Below, one piece after another: positions 40,453 through 51,172 of a stretch of 64,000 bases of DNA. Source of the DNA: Serratia sarumanii. Lineage in GTDB: Bacteria; Pseudomonadota; Gammaproteobacteria; Enterobacterales; Enterobacteriaceae. The DNA is taken from assembly GCF_029962605.1 (NCBI RefSeq), contig NZ_CP124750.1, positions 124,001 through 188,000 on the forward strand, in the 5' to 3' direction. Position 1 is the stretch's first letter; every line of letters starts with the position of its first letter. The translations under genes and the position numbers were made by a program. The notes beneath the pieces were generated by a model. The model saw only the letters and a program-made list of their open reading frames with translations, was not told the DNA's origin and searched no databases.

Positions 40453-41168
40453 TGCATTTTTATCGCCCGCTGCGCCCGCTGGCGGCGCTGACTTTCGATC
40501 TGGACGACACGCTGTATGACAATCGCCCGGTGATCCGGCAAACCGAACAACAGTCGGTGGCCTTCCTGCAGAGCTACCATCCCGGTCTGAACAGCTTCCA
40601 GTCGGCGGATTTCCACCGCCTGCGCCAGGAGCTGCGCGAGCAGGATCCGGAGATCTACCACGACGTCACCCAGTGGCGCTGGCGCGCCATTCATCTGGCG
40701 CTGAGCCGGCAGGGGCTGCGCGATGCCGACGCGGCGATCGGGGCCGATGCGGCGATGCAAAACTTCGCGCTGTGGCGCAGCCGCATCGAGGTGCCGCAAG
40801 CGACCCACGCCACGCTGAAGGCGCTGGCCGCGCGCTACCCGCTGGTGGCGATCACCAACGGCAACGCCGATCCGGCGCAGTGCGGCCTGGACGGTTATTT
40901 CCAGTTCGTGTTGCGCTCCGGGCCGGACGGGCGCGCCAAGCCGTATCAGGACATGTATCACCTGGCCGTCGAGCGGCTGGGCGTGGCGCCCGAGCAGATC
41001 CTGCACGTGGGCGACGATCTGACCACCGACGTCGCCGGCGCGCTGCGCGCGGGGCTGCAGGCCTGTTGGATCAACGATCGGCAACGCTGCCTGATGCAGG
41101 CCGCCGACAGCCGTCTGCTGCCGCATATTGAGATTTCGCAGTTGGCATCGCTGACAGCATTGTTATAA
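40452..41168 (+). CDS. yigB: YigB, HAD-family FMN/5-amino-6-(5-phosphoribitylamino)uracil phosphatase
   Basis: A 238-residue haloacid dehalogenase-like phosphatase, the E. coli length. Motif [11 protein letters not shown] (about 16-25; first Asp nucleophile, second acid/base), motif [10 protein letters not shown] (about 133), motif III Lys in [10 protein letters not shown], and motif [15 protein letters not shown] (about 184). E. coli YigB acts on FMN and riboflavin precursors. The start is coupled to the xerC stop (TGATG). The uvrD promoter lies at its very end. Confidence 0.93.
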   Translation: MHFYRPLRPLAALTFDLDDTLYDNRPVIRQTEQQSVAFLQSYHPGLNSFQSADFHRLRQELREQDPEIYHDVTQWRWRAIHLALSRQGLRDADAAIGADAAMQNFALWRSRIEVPQATHATLKALAARYPLVAITNGNADPAQCGLDGYFQFVLRSGPDGRAKPYQDMYHLAVERLGVAPEQILHVGDDLTTDVAGALRAGLQACWINDRQRCLMQAADSRLLPHIEISQLASLTALL

Positions 41169-41169
41169 T
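41142..41169 (+). promoter_or_regulatory. uvrD promoter
   Basis: TTGGCA (41142-41147), 16-base spacer, perfect TATAAT (41164-41169). It overlaps the last codons of yigB, so transcription would start near 41176, just before the LexA box. Confidence 0.75.
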
Positions 41170-41182
41170 CCCTGCCAGAACT

Positions 41183-41198
41183 CTGTATAAATTTCCAG
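41183..41198 (+). promoter_or_regulatory. LexA box of uvrD
   Basis: CTGT-ATAAATTT-CCAG has the SOS box form CTGT-N8-ACAG with one mismatch and an AT-rich core. The E. coli uvrD box carries the same CCAG end. It lies just downstream of the predicted start, so LexA would block early elongation or initiation. Confidence 0.75.
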
Positions 41199-41201
41199 TG
41201 A

Positions 41202-41224
41202 AAAACCCGTCAGCGGCGGGTTTT
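41202..41224 (+). terminator. attenuator/terminator in the uvrD leader
   Basis: AAAACCCG (41202-41209), 7-base loop, CGGGTTTT (41217-41224). It lies between the uvrD promoter and the uvrD ATG, where a transcriptional attenuator has been described in E. coli. It also serves as terminator for yigB. Confidence 0.65.
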
Positions 41225-41246
41225 CCCTTAACCATTAGTGGTGCCT

Positions 41247-43409
41247 ATGGACGTCTCCGATCTGCTCGACAGCCTGAATGAAAAACAACGTGAAGCCGTG
41301 GCGGCGCCGCGCAGCAACCTGTTGGTTCTGGCCGGAGCGGGCAGCGGCAAGACGCGGGTGCTGGTGCATCGCATCGCCTGGCTGCTGTCGGTGGAGAACT
41401 GCTCGCCGTATTCGATCATGGCGGTGACCTTCACCAACAAGGCGGCGGCGGAAATGCGCCACCGTATCGAACATCTGATCGGCACCAGCCAGGGCGGCAT
41501 GTGGATCGGCACCTTCCACGGCCTGGCGCACCGTCTGTTGCGCGCCCACCACCTGGAAGCCAACCTGCCGCAGGATTTCCAGATCCTCGACAGCGACGAC
41601 CAGCTGCGGCTGCTCAAGCGCATCATCAAGGCGCTGAACGTCGACGAGAAGCAGTGGCCGCCGCGTCAGGCGATGTGGTACATCAACGGCAAGAAAGACG
41701 AGGGCCTGCGCCCGCAGCACGTCGAGACCTACAACAACCCGGTAGAAGCCACCTGGCTGCGCATCTACCAGGCCTATCAGGAAGCCTGCGATCGCGCGGG
41801 GCTGGTGGATTTCGCCGAGCTGCTGCTGCGCGCGCACGAGCTGTGGCTGAACAAGCCGCATATCCTCAACCACTACCGCGAACGTTTCACCAACGTGCTG
41901 GTGGACGAATTCCAGGATACCAACAGTATCCAGTACGCTTGGATCCGCCTGCTGGCGGGCGGCAACAGCAACGTGATGATCGTCGGCGACGATGACCAGT
42001 CGATCTACGGCTGGCGCGGCGCGCAGGTGGAAAACATCCAGCGCTTCCTGAAAGATTTCCCCGGCGCGGAAACCATCCGCCTGGAGCAGAACTACCGTTC
42101 CACCAGCAACATCCTGAAAGCGGCCAACACCCTGATCGCCAACAACGACGGGCGCATGGGCAAAAACCTGTGGACCGAAGGCGGCGAAGGCGAACCGATC
42201 TCCATCTACTGCGCCTTCAACGAACTCGACGAAGCGCGCTTCGTGGTCAACCGCATCAAGACCTGGCAGGACAACGGCGGCGCGCTGAACGACTGCGCCA
42301 TCCTGTACCGCAGCAACGCCCAGTCGCGCGTGCTGGAAGAGGCGCTGCTGCAGACGGCGATGCCGTACCGCATCTACGGCGGCCAGCGCTTCTTCGAACG
42401 CCAGGAAATCAAGGATGCGCTGGCTTACCTGCGCCTCATTTCCAACCGCAACGACGACGCAGCCTTCGAGCGCGTGGTCAACACCCCGACGCGCGGCATC
42501 GGCGATCGCACCCTCGACGTGGTGCGCCAGGCGGCGCGCGATCGCCAGCTGACGCTGTGGCAGGCGACGCGCGAGCTGATGCAGGACAAGGTGTTGGCCG
42601 GCCGCGCTGCGTCGGCGCTGCAGCGCTTTATCGAACTGGTGGAGTCGCTGGCGCACGAAACCGCCGACATGCCGCTGCACGTGCAGACCGACCGGGTGAT
42701 CCGCGATTCCGGGCTGTTCATCATGTATGAGCAGGAGAAAGGCGAAAAGGGGCAGGCGCGCATCGAAAACCTTGAGGAATTGGTGACGGCGACGCGCCAG
42801 TTCAGCTATCAGGACGAAGATCAGGATCTGATGCCGCTGCAGGCGTTCCTGTCGCATGCGGCGCTGGAAGCGGGCGAAGGCCAGGCCGACGCCTATCAGG
42901 ACGCAGTGCAGCTGATGACCCTGCACTCGGCCAAGGGGCTGGAGTTCCCGCTGGTGTTTATCGTCGGCATGGAAGAGGGCATGTTCCCGAGCCAGATGTC
43001 GCTGGATGAAGGCGGCCGTCTGGAGGAGGAGCGCCGCCTGGCCTATGTGGGCGTAACGCGCGCCATGCAGAAGCTGACGCTGACCTATGCCGAAACGCGC
43101 CGTCTGTATGGCAAAGAGGTTTACCACCGGCCGTCGCGCTTTATCGGCGAACTGCCGGAAGAGTGCGTGGAAGAAGTGCGCCTGCGCGCCAGCGTATCGC
43201 GCCCGGTCAATCACCGCCGTATGGGCACGCCGATCAGCGAGAACGATACCGGCTACAAGCTGGGCCAGCGCGTGCGCCATCCCAAGTTTGGCGAAGGCAC
43301 CATCGTCAATCTGGAGGGCAGCGGCGAGCACAGCCGGCTGCAGATCGCCTTCCCAGGCGAGGGCATCAAGTGGCTGGTGGCGGCCTACGCTCGCCTGGAA
43401 ACGGTATAA
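41247..43409 (+). CDS. uvrD: UvrD, DNA helicase II
   Basis: A 720-residue SF1A 3'-5' helicase for nucleotide excision and mismatch repair, the E. coli length. Motifs: AGAGSGKTR (about residues 29-37), VDEFQDTNSIQYAW (about 219), [47 protein letters not shown]. The Tudor-like C-terminal tail is present (GYKLGQRVRHPKFGEGTIVN), which is the part that binds RNA polymerase and UvrB. The ATG at 41247 (MDVSDLL) matches the family; a GTG three codons earlier is rejected. It has its own SOS-type promoter. Confidence 0.97.
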   Translation: MDVSDLLDSLNEKQREAVAAPRSNLLVLAGAGSGKTRVLVHRIAWLLSVENCSPYSIMAVTFTNKAAAEMRHRIEHLIGTSQGGMWIGTFHGLAHRLLRAHHLEANLPQDFQILDSDDQLRLLKRIIKALNVDEKQWPPRQAMWYINGKKDEGLRPQHVETYNNPVEATWLRIYQAYQEACDRAGLVDFAELLLRAHELWLNKPHILNHYRERFTNVLVDEFQDTNSIQYAWIRLLAGGNSNVMIVGDDDQSIYGWRGAQVENIQRFLKDFPGAETIRLEQNYRSTSNILKAANTLIANNDGRMGKNLWTEGGEGEPISIYCAFNELDEARFVVNRIKTWQDNGGALNDCAILYRSNAQSRVLEEALLQTAMPYRIYGGQRFFERQEIKDALAYLRLISNRNDDAAFERVVNTPTRGIGDRTLDVVRQAARDRQLTLWQATRELMQDKVLAGRAASALQRFIELVESLAHETADMPLHVQTDRVIRDSGLFIMYEQEKGEKGQARIENLEELVTATRQFSYQDEDQDLMPLQAFLSHAALEAGEGQADAYQDAVQLMTLHSAKGLEFPLVFIVGMEEGMFPSQMSLDEGGRLEEERRLAYVGVTRAMQKLTLTYAETRRLYGKEVYHRPSRFIGELPEECVEEVRLRASVSRPVNHRRMGTPISENDTGYKLGQRVRHPKFGEGTIVNLEGSGEHSRLQIAFPGEGIKWLVAAYARLETV

Positions 43410-43423
43410 AAGAGAGGGGCGCG

Positions 43424-43445
43424 TTGCAGGGGGCAGCCCCTGCAA
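43424..43445. terminator. hairpin between convergent uvrD and the cupin gene
   Basis: TTGCAGGGG (43424-43432) pairs with CCCCTGCAA (43437-43445) around a 4-base loop. There is no T run on either side, so it is a candidate bidirectional terminator only. Confidence 0.5.
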
Positions 43446-43455
43446 TCGTTCAGGA

Positions 43456-43929
43456 TCAGTGAGGGTAGCGGTCGCCGACCTGCGCGGTGGCATACCAGCG
43501 CATCACCGCTTCGGTGCCTTCACCGCCTTCCTGCGGTGCCCACGGCATGCAGTCCTCTTCGGTCAACGCCTGATACGGGCCCTGCTTTACTTCGAACACC
43601 ACGCCGCCGGCATCGACTGACAACACCGCATGCCAGGTAAATGCCGGCATCTCCAGCACTTTGGTTTCTTCGCCGAGCAGGGTGCGCTGCATCACGACGC
43701 CGTCATCGTTGAACTGCAGCACGACAAAACGGCCGCGCAGCGGCGTCAGCAGTTCCCAGGTTTGCGGGTGACGGTGCGGGCGGATATAGGTGCCGGGTTC
43801 CATGGCGATCGCCAGGCGTTGCACCGGGTCGCTCAACTCTTCGTGTAAGGTGCGGTGCGCGCGCAGGCGGGGCACGCTGGCGGCCTGTTCGCTCATCGCG
43901 GTCAGTTCATGGGCGGTAATCTGTTTCAT
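43456..43929 (-). CDS. WbuC-family cupin metalloprotein
   Basis: A 157-residue protein of the WbuC-like cupin family. The single cupin fold keeps likely metal ligands in YIRPHRHPQTWELLTPLRGRF (two His and a Glu, about residues 48-68) and a later His in FTWHAVLSV. Family members occur in O-antigen clusters and alone on chromosomes; their reaction is not known. Here it takes the place, between uvrD and corA, of E. coli yigE. It is a monocistronic minus-strand gene converging on uvrD. Possible roles in sugar isomerisation are guesses. Confidence 0.8.
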   Translation of the reverse strand: MKQITAHELTAMSEQAASVPRLRAHRTLHEELSDPVQRLAIAMEPGTYIRPHRHPQTWELLTPLRGRFVVLQFNDDGVVMQRTLLGEETKVLEMPAFTWHAVLSVDAGGVVFEVKQGPYQALTEEDCMPWAPQEGGEGTEAVMRWYATAQVGDRYPH

Positions 43930-44090
43930 CGTTTAAATCCGCATGCTTGTCGTACCATTAGGGTGATGTCATCTTAGCAACATTCTTGGTGGCGGTAAGC
44001 GATCGCCGCGACTTTTTCAGTACGGTTTAGGCGCCATTTTTGCCATTGAACATCGTGATGATTTGTTGCGCAATTATCCCGCCTAACGTG

Positions 44091-44120
44091 TTGACAGGCT
44101 TTTTCTTCTCGGCGTAACAT
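44091..44120 (+). promoter_or_regulatory. corA promoter
   Basis: Perfect TTGACA (44091-44096), 18-base spacer, TAACAT (44115-44120). A start near 44127 would leave about 25 bases before the leader ORF and 248 before corA. Confidence 0.6.
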
Positions 44121-44151
44121 GCGCGCACTATTATCATTGAGGACAGACGCC

Positions 44152-44208
44152 TTGGACACACCCAGTAGATACTGGCTCACTGACCTGCGCCGCAGGTATA
44201 ACTTCTAA
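44152..44208 (+). CDS. CorL-like leader peptide, 18 codons
   Basis: A TTG-started frame of 18 codons ending in TAA, with GAGGA (44139-44143) 8 bases upstream. The peptide is MDTPSRYWLTDLRRRYNF, with three Arg codons in a row (CGC CGC AGG) near the end. It is too short for gene finders. In Salmonella a leader ORF named corL in the corA messenger couples its translation to Rho-dependent termination. Placement and the good ribosome site suggest the same role; sequence identity to that peptide is not claimed. Confidence 0.6.
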   Translation: MDTPSRYWLTDLRRRYNF

Positions 44209-44374
44209 GGCTCTCCGTTTTTGCTGATAGCCTTCGTGGTTGTCGGCGACCCCGCAAAGCGTCGCTATGAGTCAGATCTCTTCATGGTCTGAAACAAATC
44301 GGTGATACGCATCCCCTCTGTTTCTGTGCTTCAACGCGTTGTCCGCACCCGTTACCTTCACGGAGTTTTGGCAC

Positions 44375-45325
44375 ATGCTGAGCGCTTTTAAATTAGATAA
44401 CCGCCGCTTGTCCCGTCTGGAGCTGGACGACTCGGATGATCTCACGTCATCGCTGTGGGTTGATCTGGTCGAGCCGGAAGAGGGCGAGCGTGAGCGCGTG
44501 CAGAATGAGCTGGGACAAAGCCTGGCGACGCGTCCCGAACTGGACGACATCGAAGCCTCCGCCCGTTTCTTCGAAGATGAAGACGGTCTGCATATCCACT
44601 CCTTCTTCTACTTTGAAGATGCGGAAGATCACGCCGGCAACTCCACGGTGGCGTTCACCATCCGCGACGGCCGCCTGTATACCCTGCGCGAGCGTGAACT
44701 GCCGGCGTTTCGCCTGTACCGCATGCGCGCCCGCAACCAGACCATGCTCGAAGGCAACGCCTACGAACTGCTGCTGGATCTGTTCGAAACCAAGATTGAA
44801 CAGCTGGCGGACGAGATAGAGAACATCTACAGCGATCTGGAACAGCTCAGCCGGGTGATCATGGAAGGGCATCAGGGCGATGAATACGACGCCGCGCTAT
44901 CGACGCTGGCGGAGCTGGAAGATATCGGCTGGAAGGTGCGTTTGTGTCTGATGGATACCCAGCGCGCGCTCAACTTCCTGGTGCGCAAGGCGCGTTTGCC
45001 GACCGGCCAGCTGGAGCAGGCGCGTGAAGTGCTGCGCGACATCGAATCCCTGCTGCCGCACAACGAATCGCTGTTCCAGAAGGTGAACTTCCTGATGCAG
45101 GCGGCGATGGGCTTCATCAACATCGAGCAGAACCGCATCATCAAGATCTTCTCGGTGGTGTCGGTGGTGTTCCTGCCGCCGACGCTGGTGGCCTCCAGCT
45201 ACGGCATGAACTTCGAATTCATGCCGGAGCTGAAATGGTCGTTCGGCTACCCGGGCGCCATCACCTTGATGATCCTGGCCGGTCTGGCCCCTTACCTGTA
45301 CTTCAAGCGCAAGAACTGGCTGTAA
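44375..45325 (+). CDS. corA: CorA, magnesium/cobalt/nickel transporter
   Basis: A 316-residue homopentameric Mg2+ channel of the inner membrane, the E. coli length. There is a large cytoplasmic N-terminal funnel and two C-terminal membrane helices (about residues 255-275 and 290-310). The signature YGMNF between the helices carries the GMN selectivity motif; the MPEL loop after it is typical. The ATG at 44375 (MLSAFKL) has CGGAG upstream; the open frame continues 12 codons further but without support. It is preceded by the leader ORF. Confidence 0.97.
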   Translation: MLSAFKLDNRRLSRLELDDSDDLTSSLWVDLVEPEEGERERVQNELGQSLATRPELDDIEASARFFEDEDGLHIHSFFYFEDAEDHAGNSTVAFTIRDGRLYTLRERELPAFRLYRMRARNQTMLEGNAYELLLDLFETKIEQLADEIENIYSDLEQLSRVIMEGHQGDEYDAALSTLAELEDIGWKVRLCLMDTQRALNFLVRKARLPTGQLEQAREVLRDIESLLPHNESLFQKVNFLMQAAMGFINIEQNRIIKIFSVVSVVFLPPTLVASSYGMNFEFMPELKWSFGYPGAITLMILAGLAPYLYFKRKNWL

Positions 45326-45341
45326 CCCGGCGGCGCCGGGC

Positions 45342-46229
45342 TCAGCGCAGCTTGCGCTGGGTGTAGAGCGCGTCGAGGGTAAACAGGATCAGCGCCGCCC
45401 AGATAAAGCCGAAGGTCACCAGTTTGTCCTGGCCGACGGTTTCGCCGTAGAAGGTGATCGCCAGCAGGAACATCAGCGTCGGGCCGAGATACTGGAAGAA
45501 ACCGAGCGTCGACAGGCGAAGCCGGGTGGCCGCCGCGGTGAAGCACAGCAGCGGCACGGTGGTGACGATGCCGGCGGCGACCAGCAGCAGGTTCAGCGAC
45601 CACGGGTTGGCGCTCAGGTGGCTGGTGGGGCTGTCGGCGAACAGGAACAGATAGGCCGCCGCCACCGGCAGCAGCCACAGCGTTTCGATCAGCATGCCGG
45701 TCTGGGCGTCGATGGCGATTTTCTTGCGCAGCAGGCCGTAGAAGGCGAAGCTGAACGCCAGCCCCAGACCGATGATCGGCAACGAACCGAACTGCCAGAG
45801 CTGCACCAGCACCCCGGTGAACGCCAGCGCCACCGCCACCCACTGCATGCGGCGAAAGCGCTCGCCGAGAAACAGCATCCCCAACAGCACGTTAACCAGC
45901 GGGTTGATGAAGTAGCCCAGGCTGGCTTCCAGCATATGGTGGTTGTTCACCGCCCAGATGAACAGCAGCCAGTTGCCGCCGATCAACAGCGCGGTGACCG
46001 CCAGCAGCAGCAGCCGTTTGCGATTTTGGCAGGCGGCGCGCACTTTCGGCCAGTTGCGGCCCAGCGTGATCAGCGCCAGCATGAAGAAAAACGACCAGAT
46101 GATCCGGTGGGTAAGGATCTCGTCCGCGGATACTTGCTGAATCAGTTTGAAATAGGCCGGGGCGATGCCCCACATAAAATAGGCGGCCAGGGCGAAGAAA
46201 ATGCCCTGACGCGTTTGCTTTGCGTCCAT
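45342..46229 (-). CDS. rarD: RarD, EamA/DMT-family membrane transporter
   Basis: A 295-residue protein with ten hydrophobic helices of the drug/metabolite transporter superfamily, close to E. coli RarD (chloramphenicol-sensitive protein family). Seen: GIAPAYFKLIQQVSADEILTHR (helix 1 loop), NWLLFIWAVNNHHMLEASLGY (about 74-94) and LRLSTLGFFQYLGPTLMFLL (about 237-256). The ATG at 46229 (MDAKQTRQG) matches the family; 22 upstream codons are open but unlikely. The substrate is unknown. It lies 65 bases after the yigI stop and may be co-transcribed with it. Confidence 0.92.
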   Translation of the reverse strand: MDAKQTRQGIFFALAAYFMWGIAPAYFKLIQQVSADEILTHRIIWSFFFMLALITLGRNWPKVRAACQNRKRLLLLAVTALLIGGNWLLFIWAVNNHHMLEASLGYFINPLVNVLLGMLFLGERFRRMQWVAVALAFTGVLVQLWQFGSLPIIGLGLAFSFAFYGLLRKKIAIDAQTGMLIETLWLLPVAAAYLFLFADSPTSHLSANPWSLNLLLVAAGIVTTVPLLCFTAAATRLRLSTLGFFQYLGPTLMFLLAITFYGETVGQDKLVTFGFIWAALILFTLDALYTQRKLR

Positions 46230-46294
46230 GACGTCACTCGGTGGGGAACGTAAGATGCGGTGAGTGTACTGAAGACGCCCACCGCACACAATCA

Positions 46295-46765
46295 TCAGCC
46301 GACCAGATAGGTGGCGGTCGCGGTCGCGATATGCAGGCCGTCGTGGTTATGCAGTTCTACGCGGGCGACGGCGACCTTATTGCCGCTGCGCAGCACGCTG
46401 GCGGAGGCGACGAAGTGTTCGCCGCGGCCGGGGCGCAGGTAGTCGACGCGCAGATCGATGGTGCCCATACGCGACAGTTTGGCGGCGATCTCTTCTTCGA
46501 TCAGCGGCTCCATGCGCGTCAGCACCCCGCCGGCGCAGGCCAGCCCGGCGGCGACGTCGAGCACCGCGGCGATCACGCCGCCGTGCAGAATTTCCTGTGC
46601 GGCGTTGCCCACCAGCTTGCGCTGGTTGGTGAAGCTCAGCTCGACGTAATCATCGTCGAAGCGGCGCAGCTCCAGGCCAAGCTCGCGGTTGAACGGCATG
46701 TGGTAGACAAAGATTTCGCCGATCTTGCGGCGGGCGGCTTCCAGGGTCAGTGGTGTGGTCGACAT
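46295..46765 (-). CDS. yigI: YigI, hotdog-fold acyl-CoA thioesterase
   Basis: A 156-residue PaaI-type hotdog protein. The active-site region [19 protein letters not shown] (about residues 58-76) has the HGG turn and Asp typical of the family, followed by the second strand set [20 protein letters not shown]. coli YigI is reported to act on medium- and long-chain acyl-CoA. It is divergent from pldA across 203 bases that hold no further gene. Confidence 0.9.
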   Translation of the reverse strand: MSTTPLTLEAARRKIGEIFVYHMPFNRELGLELRRFDDDYVELSFTNQRKLVGNAAQEILHGGVIAAVLDVAAGLACAGGVLTRMEPLIEEEIAAKLSRMGTIDLRVDYLRPGRGEHFVASASVLRSGNKVAVARVELHNHDGLHIATATATYLVG

Positions 46766-46968
46766 AGCGGGTTTCCGTTTTTCTTTTGCGTTTTAAGGGA
46801 GCTAACTGGTCAGTCCAGGTTAATGGAGTGTTGATTTTATGCTTAACCTTTGTTGCTTTCCAGACTATTCCAATAAAACCGGCCTGCGCTGCGGTAAAGC
46901 CTCCTTTGTGTGTAAAATGGCCTGATTTTTTCCGGGATTGCCCTTTTTCGTTGGAGTGAGGAGAGGTT

Positions 46969-47847
46969 ATGCGCATTTTGTCAGGGATCGTTTCCGCCAC
47001 GCTGCTGATACCGGCGCTGGCATTGGCTGAGGAAGCCAAAGAGCAGCAGATTCACGATAAGCCGGCAGTGCGCGGCAGCATTATCGCCAACCTGCTGCAG
47101 GAGCACGATAATCCGTTCACGCTGTACCCTTACGATCCCAATTATCTGCTGTATACCGACACCAGCGATATCAACCAAGAAGCCATCAAGACATACAACT
47201 GGGCCGACAAGGCGCGCAAGGACGAGGTGAAATACCAGCTTAGCCTGGCGTTTCCGCTGTGGCGGGGCATTGCCGGCGACAACTCGGTGCTCGGCGCGTC
47301 TTATACTCAGCGCTCCTGGTGGCAATTGTCCAACCGCGGCGAGTCTTCACCGTTCCGCGAGACCAACTACGAGCCGCAGCTGTTCGTGGGGTGGGCGACC
47401 GATTACCGCTTTGCCGGTTGGACGCTGCGCGATGTTGAAATCGGCGTTAACCATCAGTCCAATGGCCGCTCGGACCCGACGTCGCGCAGCTGGAATCGCG
47501 GCTATGCGCGGCTGATGGCGCAAAACGGCAACTGGCAGGTGGATCTCAAGCCCTGGTTCCGTTTCTCGGAGAGCTCGAGCAACGACGACAACCCGGACAT
47601 CACCAAATACATGGGATACTACCGGCTGAAGGTCGGTTACGCCTGGGGTGACAGCGTGTTCAGCGTCGACAGCCACTACAACTGGAACAGCGGCTACGGC
47701 GGCGCGGAACTGGGCTGGAGCTATCCGATCACCCGCAACGTGCGATTCTATACCCAGGTGTTCAGCGGCTACGGCGAATCGCTGATCGACTATAACTTCC
47801 GGCAGACACGGGTGGGCGTTGGTGTCATGCTGAACGATATTATGTAA
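46969..47847 (+). CDS. pldA: PldA (OMPLA), outer-membrane phospholipase A
   Basis: 292 residues. A signal peptide ends at about residue 20 (ALALAEEA), then a 12-strand beta-barrel. The catalytic His-Ser pair is in [21 protein letters not shown] (His and Ser near residues 162-164), followed by Asn of the triad in the same stretch. It hydrolyses phospholipids that have flipped into the outer leaflet and is active as a Ca2+-bound dimer. Next on the strand is recQ after 43 bases, as in E. coli. Confidence 0.96.
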   Translation: MRILSGIVSATLLIPALALAEEAKEQQIHDKPAVRGSIIANLLQEHDNPFTLYPYDPNYLLYTDTSDINQEAIKTYNWADKARKDEVKYQLSLAFPLWRGIAGDNSVLGASYTQRSWWQLSNRGESSPFRETNYEPQLFVGWATDYRFAGWTLRDVEIGVNHQSNGRSDPTSRSWNRGYARLMAQNGNWQVDLKPWFRFSESSSNDDNPDITKYMGYYRLKVGYAWGDSVFSVDSHYNWNSGYGGAELGWSYPITRNVRFYTQVFSGYGESLIDYNFRQTRVGVGVMLNDIM

Positions 47848-47890
47848 TCATACCCGGTGGGTGTGTACCGATGAAAAAATGGGGAAGTGT

Positions 47891-49723
<1,833 letters not shown>

Positions 49724-49735
49724 GGGCGATAAATC

Positions 49736-50356
49736 ATGCTGATGCTGTTTCTCACCGTGGCGCTGGTGCATCTGATTGCGCTGATGAGCCCGGGGCCGGA
49801 CTTCTTTTTCGTGTCGCAAACCGCTGCCAGCCGCTCGCGCCGCGAGGCGATGATGGGCGTGGTCGGCATTTCTCTCGGCATCGTGGTGTGGGCCGGCGTG
49901 GCGTTGATGGGTCTGCATCTGATCCTGCAGAAGATGGCTTGGCTGCATCAGATAATCATGGTCGGCGGCGGCATTTACCTGTGCTGGATGGGGTGGCAAC
50001 TGCTGCGCTCCGCGCGGGCGCAGCAAGCGCAGCCTGCGGCGGAGGCCCAGGTGGCGTTGCCGAAGGCCGGGCGCAGCTTTATTCGCGGTTTTCTGACCAA
50101 TCTGTCCAACCCGAAAGCGGTGATCTATTTCGGCAGCGTGTTCTCGCTGTTCGTCGGTGACAGCGTCGGCGCCGGGGCGCGCTGGGGACTGTTCCTGCTG
50201 ATCGTCGCCGAGACCTTCGTCTGGTTCAGCCTGGTGGCGGTGGTGTTCGCGCTGCCGGCGATGCGCCGCGGCTACCAGCGGTTGGCCAAGTGGATCGACG
50301 GGGTGGCGGGGGTGCTGTTCACCGGCTTCGGGTTACACCTGATCTTTACCCGCTGA
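49736..50356 (+). CDS. rhtC: RhtC, threonine efflux protein (LysE family)
   Basis: A 206-residue exporter with six hydrophobic helices, the E. coli length. It has the LysE-family N-terminal signature LMSPGPDFFFVSQTA (about residues 16-30) and LTNLSNPKAVIYFGSVFSLF (about 117-136). It exports threonine and possibly homoserine. It follows recQ by 12 bases. It is a paralogue of rhtB on the opposite strand just downstream, converging on it. Confidence 0.95.
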   Translation: MLMLFLTVALVHLIALMSPGPDFFFVSQTAASRSRREAMMGVVGISLGIVVWAGVALMGLHLILQKMAWLHQIIMVGGGIYLCWMGWQLLRSARAQQAQPAAEAQVALPKAGRSFIRGFLTNLSNPKAVIYFGSVFSLFVGDSVGAGARWGLFLLIVAETFVWFSLVAVVFALPAMRRGYQRLAKWIDGVAGVLFTGFGLHLIFTR

Positions 50357-50373
50357 CCGGCGGTGACATGCCC

Positions 50374-50403
50374 AAGGCCGAGCAGCGATGCCCGGCCTTT
50401 TTT
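50374..50403 (+). terminator. rho-independent terminator after rhtC
   Basis: AAGGCCG (50374-50380) pairs with CGGCCTT (50393-50399) around a 12-base loop, then T to 50403. On the minus strand the A/T symmetry allows some use for rhtB too. Confidence 0.75.
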
Positions 50404-50404
50404 G

Positions 50405-51025
50405 TCAGGCTTTGCGGGCGGTCGCCAGCAGCCCTGCCACCAAAATGAACAGCGAACCGAACACCCGGTTGAGCAGCTGCATCTGGCGCGGCGTTCTCAG
50501 CCAGCCGGCGATGCGCGTCGCCAGGGTGGCGTAACCGATCATCACCAGAATATCCACCACCACGGTAGTGACGCCGAGCACCAGATACTGCTCGGCCTGC
50601 GGCTGATTGGGCAAGATGAACTGCGGGAACAGCGCGGCGAGGAACACGATGCTTTTCGGGTTGGTCAGGTTGACCAGCACCGCGCGGCGGAACAGACGGC
50701 GGCGCGGCATGCTGCCCGCCAGCGCATGCAGATCCAGCGCTCCGGCGGCGCGCCATTGCTGGATGCCGAGCCACACCAGGTAGGCGGCGCCCAGCCATTT
50801 CAGCAGCTCGAACGCCAGCAGCGATTGAGAAATCAGCGCGCCGAGGCCGATGCCCACCAGTACGATGTGCGCGCTCAGACCGACCTGCAGCCCGGCGATC
50901 GACGCGGCGGCGCCGCGATAGCCGTGGCTGATGCCGGTGCTCATGGTGTTGATGGCGCCTGAGCCGGGGGACAGGCTGAGGATAAGCGTGGTCAGCAGGT
51001 AGGTTAACCACCAGTCCAAGGTCAT
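50405..51025 (-). CDS. rhtB: RhtB, homoserine/homoserine lactone efflux protein (LysE family)
   Basis: A 206-residue LysE-family exporter. Signature [23 protein letters not shown] (about residues 18-40), later [19 protein letters not shown] (about 118-136), six helices. The ATG at 51025 (MTLDWWLTY) aligns with E. coli RhtB; the frame is open 26 codons further. The pair rhtC/rhtB is convergent here as in E. coli. Confidence 0.94.
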   Translation of the reverse strand: MTLDWWLTYLLTTLILSLSPGSGAINTMSTGISHGYRGAAASIAGLQVGLSAHIVLVGIGLGALISQSLLAFELLKWLGAAYLVWLGIQQWRAAGALDLHALAGSMPRRRLFRRAVLVNLTNPKSIVFLAALFPQFILPNQPQAEQYLVLGVTTVVVDILVMIGYATLATRIAGWLRTPRQMQLLNRVFGSLFILVAGLLATARKA

Positions 51026-51172
51026 GGTTCTCGGCTCCCTGAAAGTGTCGTTTTGTGCCACAATGCGCCGAGGCGGCGCCGTTTTTTGTAAGAATTGAAT
51101 CACAATACGCTAGTATGATTTCTTGTGCCAGCGGTCACATTTTCCGCCGGCCCCACAGGGAAAACGCTCTCG

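Larger units (their letters stand above)
43930..44374 (+). other. corA promoter and leader region
   Basis: 445 bases between the divergent cupin gene and corA. It contains a sigma70 promoter (44091-44120), an 18-codon leader ORF (44152-44208) and 166 bases of untranslated RNA with several weak hairpins, for example GCGAC...GTCGC around 44250-44268. In Salmonella the corA leader controls Rho-dependent termination through translation of a short ORF; the layout here is the same. Confidence 0.6.

Noticed and set aside
41235..43493. A 752-residue open frame on the strand opposite uvrD
   Set aside because: It is a GC-bias shadow of uvrD: rich in Gln, His, Arg and Ala, no motif, no ribosome site, and fully antisense to a certain gene. 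The same applies to the long antisense frames over dctA, recQ and pdeK.
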